Below, piece by piece: positions 20,645-28,805 of a stretch of DNA of 64,000 bases. The DNA is from Tolumonas lignilytica (GTDB lineage: Bacteria > Pseudomonadota > Gammaproteobacteria > Enterobacterales > Aeromonadaceae). The stretch lies in contig NZ_AZUK01000001.1 in the NCBI RefSeq assembly GCF_000527035.1, positions 1,872,001 through 1,936,000 on the forward strand. Direction: 5' to 3'. Within the stretch, counting starts at the first letter, position 1, and each line of letters opens with the position of its first letter. Below the pieces are notes generated by a model, which did no database searches, was not told the DNA's origin, and was given only the letters and a program-made list of their open reading frames with translations. Made by a program: the position numbers and the translations under genes.

Positions 20645-21253
20645 ATGTTTGATATACCATCTTATCAGAAATATGCCGCCTGGATTTTCGACCTCGACGG
20701 CACACTGTCCAATACCCTGCATGCCCACGATTTGGCATGGCAGCACGCACTGACCCAGTTTGAGATCCCGTTCACGTCGCAACGGATGCAACAGTTAGGC
20801 GGTGTGCCTATTCCGGATACCGTGGCAATTCTGGCGTCAGAGGCAGGGATGCAGGTTGATGTTCCTGCGGTGGTTGATGTCCGCGATCGCCGATTCTATG
20901 AATTGTTGCCGACCACCTTATCGCCGACCCCGCTGGTTGCTGGTGTCGTGTTGCCTTTTCTTGGTGAGAAGCCGATGGCCGTCGGCACCGGTTGCCACAC
21001 CCAGATGGCGAAACGCATTCTGGCTGGCATCGCACTGGATCATTATTTGCCGATCGTGGTCGGTGCCGATCAGGTCAATCGTCCGAAACCCGCGCCGGAT
21101 ACGTTCCTGCTAGCCGCAGAAAAGCTGAACGTGAAACCCGAACATTGTCTGGTTTTTGAAGATGCCGATGCCGGTCTGAAAGCCGCGGCAGCAGCCGGCA
21201 TGGCGACGGTTGATGTCCGTACGCTCTGGTCAGCCCCCTCGTTACAGCTCTGA
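20645..21253 (+). CDS. yqaB: HAD phosphatase, YqaB-like
   Basis: A 202-residue HAD hydrolase with a small cap. Motif I is FDLDGTLSNT (nucleophile and acid Asp), motif II lies in AVGTGC, and motifs III/IV are RPKPAPDTFL and VFEDADAGLKAA. Overall wording matches E. coli YqaB, a phosphatase active on fructose-1-phosphate. The start codon follows the stop of the oxidoreductase with no gap. There is no signal peptide, so the protein is cytoplasmic. Confidence 0.8.
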   Translation: MFDIPSYQKYAAWIFDLDGTLSNTLHAHDLAWQHALTQFEIPFTSQRMQQLGGVPIPDTVAILASEAGMQVDVPAVVDVRDRRFYELLPTTLSPTPLVAGVVLPFLGEKPMAVGTGCHTQMAKRILAGIALDHYLPIVVGADQVNRPKPAPDTFLLAAEKLNVKPEHCLVFEDADAGLKAAAAAGMATVDVRTLWSAPSLQL

Positions 21254-21380
21254 CATCGCCGCCGTAAGCTGTTGTAATTAACGGCTTATGGCCGATGACC
21301 TATTCTTCTAGACTCCCGTTTCCGGCGGCATCGGGCCGCCAGCTATGCACATCAGTATGCAATGACAGCGGGGTCCCTCT

Positions 21381-23417
21381 ATGTTCTTCGAAGCCAATAC
21401 GGCCCGGTTTCTGTTTACCGTCACGGGCCCTGCCGCCGACTTTCAGGTTTTACGCTTCAGTGGCGAAGAGTACATCAGCAACAGTTTTGAGTTTCATATC
21501 ACGCTGGTGTGCGAAGATAATCAGCTCGATTTAGCCGCTTTTCTCTACCAAACCTGTTGTCTGACCATCAAGACGCCTGACGGGGTGCATGAAATCACGG
21601 GCGTGGTGCATGACATCAGTCAGGGCGATACCGGATTGCGACTGACCGAATATCAGGTCACGCTCAGACCACGTCTCGATTTACTGCGTTATCGCGTCAA
21701 TTACCGAATTTATCAGCAAGTCACCGTGCGACAGATCGTCGAACAACTGCTGCAGGAAGCCGGGTTTACGACGCTGGATTATCACTGGCGGTTAAATGAA
21801 ACCCATTCGCCTCGTGACTATTGCGTGCAATATGCAGAATCGGATTATGATTTTATGCATCGCATTCTATCTGAAGCGGGGATTCATTATCACTATGAAA
21901 GCCGAGGTGGTCAGCATTGTCTGGTGCTGGGGGATGCCAATGCCGCCTTTCCGAATGGCATCAGTCTGGATTATGTCCCCGGTAATGGCTTAAATCCGGA
22001 AGCACCGGCCCTGCGGGAATGTCAGACTTTCTGGCGCACAGTATCCGGCAAGGTCTCTGCCCGTGATTACACGTTTTTGCGACCCGCGGCTCCGCTTCAC
22101 AGCGAGGTAACGCCCGATGCCACGGCGCAAAATGACCAAACGCAGTTTTCTTCCTCACAGCAGCCCTCTGCCCAGATGAACCCTTCCGAAATGCTTGAAG
22201 AATATCGCTGGCCAAGCCTGAGCACGACGGAGGCGGAGAATCTGCGTCAGGCTAAACTCGCGCAGGCTCGCCATCTGCAAACGGCCATTGAGTTGCAGGG
22301 AGTGACCGATCATGGCGGTCTGCGGGCCGGTATATTCACCCGTTTCAATGGGTTGCCTCGCCGTGAATTCGAGCCCTTGTGGCTGATACGGCAAGTCCAT
22401 CATGCAGGCGAGCAACCACAGGTACTGGAAGAAACCAGCGGCGGTGCGGCCCATTATCACAACCAGTTTATCGCCATCCCGTGGCAAACTTTATTTGTTC
22501 CGCAGTGGTGGCAGAAACGTCCAAAGCTCCCCGGTTATCAGACCGCGATCGTCACCGGCCCGAAAGGCGAAGAGATCTATACCGACGCTGATGGTCGCAT
22601 CAAGGTGCAATTTCATTGGGACAGAGAAGGTCAGGCTGACGAGAAAACCTCCTGCTGGTTGCGGATAGCACAAAGCTGGGCGGGGAATGGCTATGGCAAT
22701 CACTGGATCCCGCGGGTCGGGCAGGAGGTGGTGGTCAGTTTTGAACATGGCAATCCGGATCGCCCGCTGGTACTCGGGTGCGTCTACAACGGTGCCAATG
22801 CCCTGCCGTATGCTCTGCCAGCGCATAAAACCCGTACGGTTTTCAAAACGCTCTCCACGCCCGGTGGCGGAGGATTTAATGAGCTGCGTTTTGAAGACAA
22901 GAAGCAACATGAACAAATCTACCTGCATGCACAACGGAACTGGGAATTGATGGTCAAAGCCAACGCCTATGCCACCATCGATGGTGACAGTCACCGTCTC
23001 ACGCAGGGTAATGCCATTGAACGGGTCAGACACGATCGCCACGAAACCGTACAGAAAGACAGTTTCGAAGAACTCAATGCCGATGATCAGTTGAAACTTA
23101 AAGGCCTACAGCAAATGCAGGTGGATCACTCCTTTTTCGTCAGAGTGGGCGATGAAATTCATCACCATGCCGGTGTCAAAATCAATATGCAGGCGGGGGC
23201 CGGTCTGACCCTTAAGGTTGGCGGCAGTTTTATCAGCCTGAGCCCCGACGGCGTACAGATGGTGGCACCGGCCATTAGTTTGAACGGTGGCGCGGCACCC
23301 CTGTCGGGCACTGATCCGAATCTGTTGCCCGTGCAGAAACCGGTAGCCGCCGTTGTCGCCGAAGCGCGCAAACAGAAAGCAGCCGCCAGTAAAACCTGTC
23401 GCAGACATAAACCATGA
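21381..23417 (+). CDS. vgrG: T6SS spike protein VgrG (TssI)
   Basis: A 678-residue VgrG. The N-terminal gp27-like part (FTVTGPAADFQVLRF... to about residue 380) is followed by the gp5 OB-fold (AIVTGPKGEEIYTD, GRIKVQFHWDREG, NHWIPRVGQEVVVSFEHG) and the repetitive needle ending at about residue 655 with a short basic tail. There is no C-terminal effector extension, so toxins must be carried separately. The next gene, a DUF4123 adaptor, overlaps the stop by four bases (ATGA). No core T6SS genes are in the window, so this is an orphan vgrG island. Confidence 0.93.
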   Translation: MFFEANTARFLFTVTGPAADFQVLRFSGEEYISNSFEFHITLVCEDNQLDLAAFLYQTCCLTIKTPDGVHEITGVVHDISQGDTGLRLTEYQVTLRPRLDLLRYRVNYRIYQQVTVRQIVEQLLQEAGFTTLDYHWRLNETHSPRDYCVQYAESDYDFMHRILSEAGIHYHYESRGGQHCLVLGDANAAFPNGISLDYVPGNGLNPEAPALRECQTFWRTVSGKVSARDYTFLRPAAPLHSEVTPDATAQNDQTQFSSSQQPSAQMNPSEMLEEYRWPSLSTTEAENLRQAKLAQARHLQTAIELQGVTDHGGLRAGIFTRFNGLPRREFEPLWLIRQVHHAGEQPQVLEETSGGAAHYHNQFIAIPWQTLFVPQWWQKRPKLPGYQTAIVTGPKGEEIYTDADGRIKVQFHWDREGQADEKTSCWLRIAQSWAGNGYGNHWIPRVGQEVVVSFEHGNPDRPLVLGCVYNGANALPYALPAHKTRTVFKTLSTPGGGGFNELRFEDKKQHEQIYLHAQRNWELMVKANAYATIDGDSHRLTQGNAIERVRHDRHETVQKDSFEELNADDQLKLKGLQQMQVDHSFFVRVGDEIHHHAGVKINMQAGAGLTLKVGGSFISLSPDGVQMVAPAISLNGGAAPLSGTDPNLLPVQKPVAAVVAEARKQKAAASKTCRRHKP

Positions 23418-24280
23418 ACACGCTGACGGAATGGAAAAACAGCCTGCCAGCAGAATGGCAGATCTATGTGCTCATCGATCCGCTGGCGGATAACCAACCG
23501 CTGCAATACTGGTATCAACACGCCGAACCAACCGATTGCTGGCCGCTGTATGCTGGTACCGAATGGAGTGATGATATTCTGAGTGGCCCCTGGCTGTTGC
23601 CGCTGGCGCAATTATCCAGCTGGGAAAGCTGGTGGCAGCAACAAGAGGCAAACGAGTATGCATCGGGACTACTGCTCGCTTCGGCATGCCCACCCGAAAA
23701 ACTGGTCCGGCACTGGCAAAGCCTGCTGACCGCCGGACTGGATGGCGAAGAAGTGTTGTTCCGTTATTACGATCCGCGCATTTTGGGGCCGATGTTGTTC
23801 ACCTTTACGGAAGAAGAAACCCGCCGTTTTCTCGGGCCTACCCATGAATTTCTGCTTTGGCATCAGGGGGGGTGGCTGAGTGCGGTACCCTATCTGGAAC
23901 CGGATTTAACCGAACATCATGAACCCTGGTGGCGAATGAAAGACGCGCATTTTGCCGGGCAACCGGGTGAAAAAAACATAGTGTTGTTTAATCTTGAACA
24001 GTGGCTCTGGCGCAATGCCAATGAGCTGACCACCACGTGTTATGAGCAACATGGTGCGATTTCGACACAGTTGGAAGCTTTGTATCCACAGGCAATGGAA
24101 ACCATACCTGTGCTATGGCAACCAAGCTGGATGATCTTGCATCTGATGGGTTTCCCGCACTGGTGGCCTGACATTCGGCAACTGCCGGGGATCTGTCATA
24201 CCGATGAACAACGCGACCTGATGCTCAAAGTCATTCAACAAATCACAAAAACAGAGAACAGCGAAGTGGAATCAAGATGA
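23414..24280 (+). CDS. DUF4123 T6SS effector adaptor
   Basis: A 288-residue cytoplasmic adaptor of the DUF4123 (Tap/TEC) family. The N-terminal 120 residues carry the DUF4123 core (YVLIDPLADNQPL, LYAGTEW, GPWLLPL, ASACPPEKLVRHWQSLL, RYYDPRILGPML); the rest is a variable region shared with the truncated paralogue at 1-364. It sits between vgrG (4-base overlap) and the effector (4-base overlap), the standard order for an adaptor that places one effector on one VgrG. Confidence 0.9.
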   Translation: MNTLTEWKNSLPAEWQIYVLIDPLADNQPLQYWYQHAEPTDCWPLYAGTEWSDDILSGPWLLPLAQLSSWESWWQQQEANEYASGLLLASACPPEKLVRHWQSLLTAGLDGEEVLFRYYDPRILGPMLFTFTEEETRRFLGPTHEFLLWHQGGWLSAVPYLEPDLTEHHEPWWRMKDAHFAGQPGEKNIVLFNLEQWLWRNANELTTTCYEQHGAISTQLEALYPQAMETIPVLWQPSWMILHLMGFPHWWPDIRQLPGICHTDEQRDLMLKVIQQITKTENSEVESR

Positions 24281-25488
24281 CAGCCCAAATAAACCAATGC
24301 CGGGATTGCCAACCGAAAGATCACTGGCTGGAAATCCGTCTGGTGGATGAAATGAACCATCCCTTCGGTTCATTGCATGGCCAATTAAAGGATGCATCAG
24401 GAACCGAGCATCAGGTCATGTTGTCGGGCGGTTATCTGCTACTGACCGAACTTCCTGCCGGCCCTGTTGAACTCAAAATGGATACCCCGGCACTATTGAA
24501 CGAAGCCCAGAAACATCAACCACGGCCAGCTCCGCAGATTTCGCCGGCTAAAGAGTATGCAGAGACGCATAAAGGGTATAAAAAGAGCAAAATTAAATTT
24601 CAGAATATTACACTTGGTGATGTCTGGTATTTAGAGCCGGAGATTATTCCTGAGCGACATAAAGCGGGTCAAACAGGCAAATCACTACGAATGGTGAGCA
24701 ATAACAGTTACTTACTTGAAGTTAGATCATTATCAGACTTACATTTGCCACAAGTAATTTTTCAATCGCAACATCCAATGGATGATATGACTGCCGATGA
24801 TATGCAATCTGGAGACATGTCAAAAGAGGAAATAATGAATCTTGGAATGTTTAAACCATTCAGTAAGCTGAGGTATGAGTTTGAGCTTCCGGCGAGTGAT
24901 CATTTTACCAACTTCAGACTATTTGCCGGTTTGGTATCATCGGGGGAATATAGCCCATTAACCAAGATGATGATAGATCGGTTTGAACAAAATACGGGTA
25001 ATAAATTTACACACTTCTTGCTGAATAAAGCTGCAAGTGAACATGAAAACACAAAAAAAGTAGTAAAACATATACAAAATGCCTTTTCTGAAAAAATAAA
25101 TGAAAAATGCGGAGAACTAACGGAAGATGATCTTAAAGGTATATGGTATGAATTAGCGCATGGAAAACATATTATCCATTTACCTGGTTTTGATACATGG
25201 CCTGATTGGTTTAATGGATTGGGAATTACAGTACATGGAATTTGGTCTTTGCAGCTGTCATTAAAAGAAATGCAGATAGACATTATTAGTAGAACATTTA
25301 ATGGTGTTGTCTCTTTCAAAGCTCAGGATCATTTTGGATTAAATGTTGATGATATTGATGGGCATAAATATTTTGAGTTTCTTCGTATTTTTAGGGCATG
25401 GTTTATTTTGCAAAGATATAAAAAATTTGGATATAAACCTTTCATAACCGAAATGAATCATGTTCAAAATATAAGTGGGAAATTTTAA
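24277..25488 (+). CDS. T6SS effector with DUF3289-like toxin domain
   Basis: A 403-residue protein. Residues 1-150 form the same N-terminal domain as the Tle1 effector at 354-2270 (CxxC, HWLEIRLVDE, GYLL.T.LPAGPV, QNIT.GD.W, PE.IPERHK, NNSYLLEVR). From about 165 (HPMDDMTADDMQSGDMS) to the end the pattern resembles DUF3289, a family found next to vgrG genes: DDM..GDMS near the start, GTVHGIWS-like GITVHGIWS, DHFGLNVDDI and FRAWFILQRYKKFGYKPF at the end. The DNA becomes clearly AT-rich from about 24720, where the toxin part begins. It is coupled to the adaptor upstream and to a small membrane protein downstream. The toxic activity is not known; the DUF3289 name is from recalled motif patterns. 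Confidence 0.7.
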   Translation: MTAQINQCRDCQPKDHWLEIRLVDEMNHPFGSLHGQLKDASGTEHQVMLSGGYLLLTELPAGPVELKMDTPALLNEAQKHQPRPAPQISPAKEYAETHKGYKKSKIKFQNITLGDVWYLEPEIIPERHKAGQTGKSLRMVSNNSYLLEVRSLSDLHLPQVIFQSQHPMDDMTADDMQSGDMSKEEIMNLGMFKPFSKLRYEFELPASDHFTNFRLFAGLVSSGEYSPLTKMMIDRFEQNTGNKFTHFLLNKAASEHENTKKVVKHIQNAFSEKINEKCGELTEDDLKGIWYELAHGKHIIHLPGFDTWPDWFNGLGITVHGIWSLQLSLKEMQIDIISRTFNGVVSFKAQDHFGLNVDDIDGHKYFEFLRIFRAWFILQRYKKFGYKPFITEMNHVQNISGKF

Positions 25489-25970
25489 TGAAAAGAGGCA
25501 GCCTGTTTTTCTGTGTCCTGCTCTTTGTTGCTGCATTATGTTTTATTTCTTGGTCATTACTAAGAGTTAAAATAGAAAATATTTATGAAAACAACAATGA
25601 TAATAGGTCTATCATAGTGATGGTTTCTAATCCACCGACCGACATTAATGGTGCAATATCATTTTGGGATGATCATAAAGTTGAATTAATGAATAGTTAT
25701 CATATGCTTCATCAGTCTGAATATTTCCTTTTTGTGAAGAATTTTTTTGAAATGAAAACAAAGGAAGAGGCAAAACAAATATGTATCCCAAGTCGGAAAG
25801 ATGAAAAAAAACCGTGTATTAATTTAGATGATAGGTTGTTTTTTGTTGCGCGAAAGAGAGATGGCTATTGGATGGGATTTTATGACTATTATGATGATGA
25901 ATCGTGTAACGTTTTTATAAGTGATACAGGTGAAAAACAGTTTATAAATTGTAATAAACAATCACACTAA
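25488..25970 (+). CDS. Small membrane-anchored protein, putative immunity (DUF943-like)
   Basis: A 160-residue protein with one N-terminal membrane segment (about residues 5-24) and a soluble part expected in the periplasm. The stretch NPPTD.NGAISFWDDHK and the Cys pairs (QICIPSRKDEKKPCI) recall DUF943 proteins of enterobacteria, but the match is from memory and moderate. It starts within the stop of the effector gene (TAATG) and shares the same AT-rich composition, which fits an imported effector/immunity pair. Function is inferred from position only. Confidence 0.55.
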   Translation: MKRGSLFFCVLLFVAALCFISWSLLRVKIENIYENNNDNRSIIVMVSNPPTDINGAISFWDDHKVELMNSYHMLHQSEYFLFVKNFFEMKTKEEAKQICIPSRKDEKKPCINLDDRLFFVARKRDGYWMGFYDYYDDESCNVFISDTGEKQFINCNKQSH

Positions 25971-25994
25971 AAAAGGCTGCAGATTGCAGCCTTT
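25969..25994 (-). terminator. Terminator after gamma-CA-like gene
   Basis: A perfect 10-bp stem, AAAGGCTGCA (25972-25981) with TGCAGCCTTT (25985-25994), loop GAT. Six A at 25969-25974 give a T-run on the minus strand, ending the gene at 26012-26572; it also closes the T6SS module from the other side. Confidence 0.8.
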
Positions 25995-26011
25995 GAGCTT
26001 TGAGAGAACAA

Positions 26012-26572
26012 TTAGAACTCGTTCTGCAGTGCTTTATAGCCTTTCACCAGATCGATATTGGTGTGGGCCACGTCTTCAGAGAATTCGGTCGCAGCCACGG
26101 TGACACGCGGGATCTCGGCCAGATTGCTTTCTGGGCAGATGCGAGTGCTGGAAGGCACATAGAACTCGGCAGGCAGATCCTGACCATCAACCACGGAGTT
26201 ATGGCGGATCACGGCACCATCACCGACTTCGCAGTTAAACAACACGGTATTAAAACCGATGAACACGCGATTGCCGACCTTGCATGGGCCATGCACGATC
26301 GAACGATGGGCAATCGAGGTAAATTCACCGATGGTGACAGCGGCACCGGATTTGGAGTGGATCACGACACCATCCTGAATGTTGGAGTTCGCGCCGATCA
26401 CAATGGGTTCCATTTCACCGTTTTCATCCACTTCGTCTGCACGGATCACGGCATAAGGGCCGACAAACACATTGTCTTTGATGATAACTTTACCGCAGAT
26501 GATCGCGGTTTGATCAACATAGGCGGATTCGGCGATGACAGGCAGGTGGCCTGAAGGATTTTTGCGGATCAT
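26012..26572 (-). CDS. Gamma-carbonic-anhydrase-like hexapeptide protein
   Basis: A 186-residue left-handed beta-helix protein of the gamma-carbonic anhydrase group. Hexapeptide repeats run through the chain (VIIKDNVFVGPYAVIRAD, IGANSNIQDGVVIH). The three His expected as metal ligands are visible in VVIHSKSG and IAHRSIVHG. The start at 26572 (MIRKNPSG) is chosen from AGGGAG five bases upstream. Such proteins form trimers with the metal between subunits; whether this one hydrates CO2 cannot be told. It is a single gene with its own terminator. Confidence 0.82.
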   Translation of the reverse strand: MIRKNPSGHLPVIAESAYVDQTAIICGKVIIKDNVFVGPYAVIRADEVDENGEMEPIVIGANSNIQDGVVIHSKSGAAVTIGEFTSIAHRSIVHGPCKVGNRVFIGFNTVLFNCEVGDGAVIRHNSVVDGQDLPAEFYVPSSTRICPESNLAEIPRVTVAATEFSEDVAHTNIDLVKGYKALQNEF

Positions 26573-26786
26573 GTTAGCTCCCTGATGCTTTAATTGACAT
26601 CTGATGGTTAGGCAAAAATTGATCTTGATCACTTTTGTGAGCGAGCCACATGATGACAGCGACCCTAGGTGAATTGCAATCCCCGTTTTTGTGCAGCATC
26701 AATCATTATGGTTGAAAAATGGCGCCATTAAGCTCCATTTAAGAAAGTTATAATAAAAAAATCGTGAATCATGCTCATTTTGTCTG

Positions 26787-27893
26787 TCATTCATACTTAA
26801 AGGGCGGATATTTAGGGAAAAATTCTTCCTGCAGCATTTCTTCCACTTCCTGACGATCAGTTTGTTTCATGATAAACACCAGTTCGCTGGCGGGTTCGCC
26901 CGAAGGCCATTCCGGCAAATTCATGATGGGATAGAGCTGGTCATGTACGCCGTGAACGACAACGGGTTGTTCCTGCTCTTCCAACCAGAGAATGGCTTTG
27001 AAGCGCAGCAATCGTTCGGGATAACGCATCTGAACTCGGCGTAATCCATCCAGAAAACGTGCGGTCGGGATCGGTTTGGTATAGCGCAGGCAGAAGGCTT
27101 GGACATCGCTGTGCGCATTGGCGATGAGGCGGGTGCCCATCAGGGGATAGGCTGACTCTTCAATCGGTTTGATGGGAGAGGCGAGCCCCAACTCAGCAAT
27201 GGCACCTTGCAGCCATTGGCGAATTTCTTGTGTACTGCGTTGCGAGCCACTGCCAAACGGGCCATTCTGCTCCAAGACTTTCGGTGATAATTGACCTTTA
27301 ACGGCCACATAGCGGGGGGCCATCGGGTTGATCCGTTGTAACAACGCTTCCACTTCGGGCAAGGTGCCAAAATCGGCCAGATCACTTTTGCTCAAGACCA
27401 GCAGATCCGCCAGAGCGACTTGCTTGACCGCCTCATATTGTTGGTTTAACTGCTGTGTAATGTGGCAGACATCCACCACGGTCACTGTGCCATCAAAACG
27501 GTAGCGCTGCGCAAAAAAGGGGTCGTTGCGCAAGGTGTATAAGACGGGACCCGGATCGGCCAGACCGGTTGTCTCAATCAAAACTCGCTGGAACGGCTTG
27601 ATTTCCCGGCGCATGGCGCGCATGAACAGCTCCCGCAACGCATTCACCAGATCGCCCTGTACGGTACAACAGACACAACCCGACTCCAGCATGACGACAT
27701 TATCATCCAGTTTTTCCACCAGATGATGATCCAGTCCAACGGCCCCGAATTCGTTAATCAAGACCGCGCAGTTGGCCAGTTCCGGTTGTTTGACCCAGTA
27801 GTTCAGCAGCGTGGTTTTGCCACTACCCAAAAATCCAGTCAGTACGGTCACCGGAATACGGAAATCTTCGGTATCAAAACGGGGGTCAGACAT
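26787..27893 (-). CDS. COG0523 (CobW-like) metal-handling GTPase
   Basis: A 368-residue G3E GTPase. Walker A is GFLGSGKTTLL near residue 20, the metal-binding CxCC motif is GCVCCT near residue 73, then ETTGLADP and the guanine-specificity-like motif SKSDLAD near residue 167. A CobW C-terminal domain follows. Members of COG0523 deliver metals such as zinc or cobalt to client proteins; the metal here is unknown. It lies downstream of a gene for a very acidic 60-residue protein on the same strand, but a terminator separates the two. Confidence 0.85.
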   Translation of the reverse strand: MSDPRFDTEDFRIPVTVLTGFLGSGKTTLLNYWVKQPELANCAVLINEFGAVGLDHHLVEKLDDNVVMLESGCVCCTVQGDLVNALRELFMRAMRREIKPFQRVLIETTGLADPGPVLYTLRNDPFFAQRYRFDGTVTVVDVCHITQQLNQQYEAVKQVALADLLVLSKSDLADFGTLPEVEALLQRINPMAPRYVAVKGQLSPKVLEQNGPFGSGSQRSTQEIRQWLQGAIAELGLASPIKPIEESAYPLMGTRLIANAHSDVQAFCLRYTKPIPTARFLDGLRRVQMRYPERLLRFKAILWLEEQEQPVVVHGVHDQLYPIMNLPEWPSGEPASELVFIMKQTDRQEVEEMLQEEFFPKYPPFKYE

Positions 27894-27986
27894 GCGTTGT
27901 TCCTGAGTTACTGCGGCTTGGTGTCAGCCGGATCGAATTACAACAGGTATGGTATAACAGCTGGTGCAGAAAGTTCAGTACTGCTA

Positions 27987-28016
27987 AGAAAAACAACGCC
28001 GGTCAGTGCCGGCGTT
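27987..28016 (-). terminator. Terminator after acidic small protein
   Basis: Perfect 8-bp stem, AACGCCGG (27995-28002) with CCGGCGTT (28009-28016), followed on the minus strand by GTTTTTC. It ends the gene at 28025-28207. Confidence 0.75.
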
Positions 28017-28024
28017 AGTCAGGA

Positions 28025-28207
28025 TCATTCTTCTTCATCATCTGGATCGAGGTCGAAGTTGTCTTCGCCATCATTCCAGTCGTCGCCTTCATCATCCCAC
28101 TCTTCGTCTTCATCGTCCCAGTCCGGCTCATAGCCTTCGTCATCTTCCGGTCCTTCGCCCCATACATCATCATCATCGTCGTCATAACCAGCGTAGTATC
28201 CTGCCAT
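28025..28207 (-). CDS. Very acidic 60-residue protein, unknown function
   Basis: A short protein beginning MAGYYAGYDDDDDD and made of more than half Asp and Glu (about 34 of 60), with four Trp, four or so Tyr and no Lys, Arg, His or Cys. It is clearly expressed by design: AAGGAG lies seven bases before the ATG at 28207 and an intrinsic terminator follows. No family is recognised. The composition suggests an intrinsically disordered polyanion that could bind cations or basic proteins. Its neighbours are a COG0523 metal GTPase downstream and uspA upstream, each with separate terminators. A longer start at 28249 is possible but lacks a ribosome site. Confidence 0.75.
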   Translation of the reverse strand: MAGYYAGYDDDDDDVWGEGPEDDEGYEPDWDDEDEEWDDEGDDWNDGEDNFDLDPDDEEE

Positions 28208-28307
28208 GCTGAGTCTCCTTGAGTGAAAATTCATTTTCAGTTTAGACACAAATGTGACGTTTTTGTGTTTTCAGCCCCACCTGAAGAGAAAAATTTGATG
28301 GAGGTAT

Positions 28308-28338
28308 AAAAAACGACGATGCAGAGCGGCATCGTCGT
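28308..28338 (-). terminator. Terminator of kefG-kefB-uspA
   Basis: Perfect 10-bp stem, ACGACGATGC (28313-28322) with GCATCGTCGT (28329-28338), loop AGAGCG, six T after it on the minus strand. It lies ten bases past the uspA stop. Confidence 0.88.
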
Positions 28339-28348
28339 GGTGGTCTGT

Positions 28349-28792
28349 CTATTTTTTGGAAGAAAACGGGATAATCAGCAGATCACAGGTGACAGTATTC
28401 ATCAATTGGCGGGCGGCCGACGCCAGCAGATTCCAGAAGGATTGATGATGACCGCAAACCAATAAATCCACATTCTGCGCTTCAATGACCTGATTGATCT
28501 CTTCGACCAGATCGCCACACATCACCATGCTGCGCTCCAGCGGATAGTTAATGCCGGCCAAAATGGTATCGAGTTTATTTTTGGTCTCGGAAAGAACCTT
28601 ACGTTGCACCCGCTCCACGTCGATATCGACCATTTCAGTGTACAGATCACGCAGATTGATATCGACATGCAGTACAGACAGTTTGGCATTGTGTCGCCGC
28701 GCGATGGTAATGGCCCGTTGCAGCAATGGCTGGAAATCATCATTAATATCCAGTGCGACGAGTACATGCTGATAATCGTGTTCCTGATTCAT
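28349..28792 (-). CDS. uspA: Universal stress protein UspA
   Basis: A 147-residue cytoplasmic UspA-type protein. It shares with E. coli UspA the strings HVLVALD-like start, HVD.N..DLYT, and VCGHHQSFWNLLASAARQLMNTV (in parts: CGHHQ.FW, SARQL.NTV). It lacks the G-2x-G-9x-G(S/T) ATP-binding loop of the other Usp class, as UspA does. AGGAGG four bases before the ATG at 28792 sets the start. It follows kefB by 13 bases and ends in a strong terminator, so it is the last gene of a kefG-kefB-uspA operon. Confidence 0.82.
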   Translation of the reverse strand: MNQEHDYQHVLVALDINDDFQPLLQRAITIARRHNAKLSVLHVDINLRDLYTEMVDIDVERVQRKVLSETKNKLDTILAGINYPLERSMVMCGDLVEEINQVIEAQNVDLLVCGHHQSFWNLLASAARQLMNTVTCDLLIIPFSSKK

Positions 28793-28805
28793 ACTTCCTC
28801 CTGGG

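Noticed and set aside
21254-21380. Attachment site or tRNA remnant before the vgrG island
   Set aside because: No tRNA fold, direct repeat or integrase was found on either side.
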